Assembly: GCA_046155815.1 (NCBI GenBank)
Contig: JBJXFY010000151.1
Span: 1 to 16,039, forward strand
DNA from: JBJXFY01 sp046155815
Lineage (GTDB): Bacteria > Verrucomicrobiota > Verrucomicrobiia > Limisphaerales > CAIMTB01
DNA: 16,039 nucleotides
Reading direction: 5' to 3'
Below the pieces are notes generated by a model. The model saw only the letters and a list, made by a program, of their open reading frames with translations. It had not been told where the DNA came from and ran no database searches. A program made the translations under genes and the position numbers. This document shows positions 13,148 through 16,039 of this stretch, piece by piece (the first letter of the stretch is position 1; each line of letters begins with the position of its first letter).

Positions 13148-16039
13148 ATGCAAAAGCTCGCCGAAGTCTGCATCCGCCGGCCGGTCTTCGCGCTGATGCT
13201 CATCCTCGCGCTCGTGGTCGCGGGCGCGGCGGGCTCCATGCGGCTGGATGTGGACCGCTCGCCCTCGGTGGACCTGCCCACGGTGTTTGTCAGCACGTCG
13301 CTGCCGGGCGCGTCACCGGTCGAGGTCGAGTCGCTCGTCTCGCAGCCGCTCGAGCAGAACCTCAACACGCTCGAGGGCATCAACGAGCTGCGTTCCATCT
13401 CCGGCCTCGGGCGCTCGTTCATCATCCTCCGCTTCAACCTGGACCGCGACGCCAACGTCGCCGCCGAGGACGTGCGGAATCGCGTGGCCGCCGCGCTGCC
13501 GGAGCTGCCGCCCGACGCCGACCCGCCGCAGGTGTCGAAGTTCGACGTGGACTCCGCGCCGGTGATGTCGCTGGCGCTCTCCGGCGACCGCTCGATGCGC
13601 GAGCTGACGGAGCTGGCGGAGCGCACCGTACGCGTGTCGCTGGAGCGCGCGGACGGCGTGGGCGAGGTCGAGGTCTTCGGCGGGCACGAGCGAGCGATCA
13701 ACATCTGGGTCGAGGCCGACCGCCTCGCCGCCTACGCCCTGCCGGTGAACGCCGTGCGCGAGGCCATCGCTCGGCAGAACGCCAACATCCCCGGCGGCAA
13801 CGTGACCGGGCCGCTCCGCGAGCAGAGCCTCCGCACCGTCGGCCGCATTGCGGACCCGCGCGCGTTCAACGACCTCGTGGTGGCCGTGCGCGACGGCTCG
13901 CCCGTCCGCATCCGTGACGTGGGCCGCGCCGAGGACGGCACGAAGGAGGTCCGCTCCGTGGCGCGCCTGGACGGCCGGCCGTGCGTGCAGCTGGAGATCC
14001 GCCGGCAGTCCGGCGCGAACACCGTGGCGGTGATCGAGGGCGTGAAGGCGCGCATCGCGGACCTGCGGGCACTGCTCCCGCCGGACGTGCGGATCGAGGT
14101 GATCCGCGACCAGTCGCGCTACATCCGCGCCGCGCTGGCCGAGATCAAGCTGCACCTCGTGCTGGGCAGCATCCTGGCGAGCCTCGTCGTGTTCGCCTTC
14201 ATGCGGAGCTGGCGCGCGACGCTGATCGCCGCGGTGGCGATCCCGGCGTCGGTGATCGCGACGTTCGGCATGATGTGGGCGCTCGATTTCACGCTGAACA
14301 GCGTCACCATGCTCGCGCTCGTGCTGATGGTCGGCATCGTGATTGATGACGCGATCGTCGTGCTCGAGAACATCTTCCGCTGGGTCGAGGAGAAGAACGT
14401 GGGCGCGATGGAGGCGGCGCGCGCGGCCACGGCGGAGATCGGCCTGGCGGTGATGGCCACGACCTTCAGCCTTGTGGTCATCTTCGTTCCGGTGTCCTTC
14501 ATGTCGTCGCTGGCCGGAAAGTTCCTCTTCCAGTTCGGCCTCACGGCGGCGGTGGCGGTGCTGGTGAGCCTGCTGGTGAGCTTCACGCTCACGCCGATGA
14601 TGAGCGCGCGGCTGTTCAGCCTGGGCGAGGTGCGCCGGATTCAAGCGGCGGGCCACGCCGCGGCCGGCTCGCGCGGCGGCCCCTACGGCCGGCTCGAGGC
14701 CGGGTACATGCGGCTGCTGGCGTGGACGCTGCGCCGGCGCGCATGGGTGGCCGGCGGCGCGGTGGCGGTGATGCTCGCATCGCTCCCGCTGTACCGGCTG
14801 GTGCCACAGGAGTTCACGCCGGGCAACACGGACGAGGGGGAGTTCGAGGTCTCCCTCGGCGCACCGGAGGGCACCGGTCTCGCCGCAATGGACGAGGTGC
14901 TGCGGGCCGCGGAGACGCGCGTGCGGGAGATTCCCTGGGTAGGGACCGTGCTGGCCACGGTGGGCGGCGGCGGGCCGTCCGGGGGCATGAACCAGGGGCG
15001 GCTCTTCCTGCTGCTGACGCCGCACGCGGAGCGCACCTTCTCGCTGGCGCGGCTGTTCAGCCTCACGCCCTGGCGCGCCTTCGAGGGGAACGCCACGCAG
15101 CGCGAGGTGATGCAAATGGTCCGCCAGAAGCTGCGCGGCCTGCCGGACGTGCGCGTCTCCGTGCGCGGCGGCCAGGGCTCAATCTCGGTGGGCGGGCCGG
15201 GCTTCGAGATTGATTTCTCCCTGCTCGGCCCGGACCTGGAGACGCTGCTCGGCTTCGCGGAGAAGCTGCGCACCCGCGCGCCCGAGCTGGGGCTGGTGGA
15301 CGCCGACACCTCGCTCCGCCTCGACAAGCCCGAGCTGCGCGTCGAGATCGACCGCGCCCGCGCGGCCGCGCTGAACGTCGAGACCGCGGACATCGCCGCC
15401 GCGCTGCGCGTCATGGTCGGCGGCGACACGCGCGTCTCGCGCTTCCGTGACCCGCTGGTGAACGACGACTACGACGTGCAGCTCCGCCTCGTGGCCGACG
15501 ACCGCGGCCGGGCCGAGGATCTGGGCCGGCTGTACGTGCCCGACCGCGCGGGCGGTCTCGTGCGCCTCGACAACGTCGTCCAGATCGTTCCCGGCACGAC
15601 GGCCTCGCGCATTGACCGGCTGGACCGGCAGCGCGTCGTGTCGCTGCGCGCCGGCATCGCGCCCGGCTACGCGCTGGCGGACCGGCTGGAGGCCCTGCGC
15701 CGGGCTGCCGCGGAGCTGAAGCTGCCGCCCGGCTACACAACCAAGGTCACCGGCCGCGGGCGCGAGCTGGAGAGCACGTTCCGGGAGTTCCTCTGGGCCT
15801 TCACGCTCTCCGTCGTGTTCATGTACATGATCCTCGCGGCGCAGTACGAGAGCCTCGTCCATCCCTTCACGATCCTCCTGTCGCTGCCGCTGTCGCTGCC
15901 CTTCGCGCTGCTGTCGCTGTGGGTTTCCGGGAACACACTCAACCTCTACTCGGCGCTCGGCCTGCTGGTGCTCTTCGGCGTCGTGAAGAAGAAGAACGCC
16001 ATCCTGCAGATTGACTACATGAACACCCTGCGCGCGCAG
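13148..16039 (+). CDS. RND family efflux pump, inner-membrane permease, 3' partial
   Basis: Second RND pump, open from the ATG at 13148 to the window end (964 codons visible; about 70-100 residues and the last two helices should lie beyond). TM1 is at about 12-30. The first periplasmic loop follows, then TM2-TM6 from about 335. TM4 carries the proton relay D400-D401 (GIVIDDAIVVLENIF). TM7 is near 532-550 and TM8 near 866-890. TM10 has the relay lysine K949 in an unusual run, VVKKKNAILQIDYMN. These marks place it in the drug/amphiphile HAE1 branch; the DYMN after TM10 differs from the LVEFAN of the other pump in this window, so the two are divergent paralogs rather than a recent duplication. 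It lies nine bases after its adaptor and is surely co-transcribed. Whether an outer-membrane channel gene follows is unknown. Confidence 0.93.
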   Translation, partial: MQKLAEVCIRRPVFALMLILALVVAGAAGSMRLDVDRSPSVDLPTVFVSTSLPGASPVEVESLVSQPLEQNLNTLEGINELRSISGLGRSFIILRFNLDRDANVAAEDVRNRVAAALPELPPDADPPQVSKFDVDSAPVMSLALSGDRSMRELTELAERTVRVSLERADGVGEVEVFGGHERAINIWVEADRLAAYALPVNAVREAIARQNANIPGGNVTGPLREQSLRTVGRIADPRAFNDLVVAVRDGSPVRIRDVGRAEDGTKEVRSVARLDGRPCVQLEIRRQSGANTVAVIEGVKARIADLRALLPPDVRIEVIRDQSRYIRAALAEIKLHLVLGSILASLVVFAFMRSWRATLIAAVAIPASVIATFGMMWALDFTLNSVTMLALVLMVGIVIDDAIVVLENIFRWVEEKNVGAMEAARAATAEIGLAVMATTFSLVVIFVPVSFMSSLAGKFLFQFGLTAAVAVLVSLLVSFTLTPMMSARLFSLGEVRRIQAAGHAAAGSRGGPYGRLEAGYMRLLAWTLRRRAWVAGGAVAVMLASLPLYRLVPQEFTPGNTDEGEFEVSLGAPEGTGLAAMDEVLRAAETRVREIPWVGTVLATVGGGGPSGGMNQGRLFLLLTPHAERTFSLARLFSLTPWRAFEGNATQREVMQMVRQKLRGLPDVRVSVRGGQGSISVGGPGFEIDFSLLGPDLETLLGFAEKLRTRAPELGLVDADTSLRLDKPELRVEIDRARAAALNVETADIAAALRVMVGGDTRVSRFRDPLVNDDYDVQLRLVADDRGRAEDLGRLYVPDRAGGLVRLDNVVQIVPGTTASRIDRLDRQRVVSLRAGIAPGYALADRLEALRRAAAELKLPPGYTTKVTGRGRELESTFREFLWAFTLSVVFMYMILAAQYESLVHPFTILLSLPLSLPFALLSLWVSGNTLNLYSALGLLVLFGVVKKKNAILQIDYMNTLRAQ

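Noticed and set aside
13313..15115. 600-codon open frame antisense to the second RND pump.
   Set aside because: The composition is H, R, A and Q with no hydrophobic core or motif, typical of the antisense frame of GC-rich genes.

Overview
This is a GC-rich bacterial chromosomal window, with codon third positions almost all G or C. It carries three functional blocks: two RND-type efflux systems on the + strand at either end, and a Mrp/Mnh-type cation/proton antiporter operon on the - strand between them. An iron-containing alcohol dehydrogenase sits beside the operon, also on the - strand. I see no rRNA, tRNA, CRISPR array, transposase or phage gene. The intergenic repeats (GGACGCAGAT decamers, ACGAATG-type units, GGAGCCTGGAGCTT-type units, and small hairpins built around CATCCTGCC) resemble dispersed intergenic repeats that I associate with Verrucomicrobiota and some neighbouring phyla. 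Verrucomicrobiota is therefore my best guess at the host. This is recollection and inference, not a search result.

Layout: 1-983 is the end of an RND periplasmic adaptor gene and 989-4156 is its inner-membrane RND pump. A 26-bp convergent gap follows. Read right to left on the - strand, 10162 to 4183 holds mrpE, mrpF, mrpG, a fused MrpA-C-terminal/MrpB protein, mrpC, mrpD and a second MrpD-like gene. The first four genes are coupled by ATGA overlaps. The last three are each preceded by a gap of 115-185 bp that contains an intergenic repeat. 10277-11506 is the alcohol dehydrogenase. 11507-11929 is a 423-bp divergent gap with a dense cluster of hairpins. 11930-13138 is a lipoprotein RND adaptor, and 13148 to the window end is its RND pump, cut off before its last two transmembrane helices.

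How it works together: the Mrp genes should form one large membrane complex exchanging protons for Na+ or another monovalent cation. The order E-F-G-(A C-terminus+B)-C-D-D matches the Mrp-like module of membrane-bound hydrogenases (Mbh) more than the classical mrpABCDEFG order. No NuoL-like MrpA N-terminal half is present; a second MrpD-like subunit takes its place. That subunit has serine where the TM5 glutamate is expected and a glutamate one helix later, where its sister has serine. The two RND systems are probably independent drug or amphiphile exporters that use an outer-membrane channel encoded elsewhere. The most notable points are this antiporter architecture and the intergenic repeats, one of which appears to bury the ribosome binding site of the last mrp gene and another of which has become the C-terminus of the MrpB fusion.
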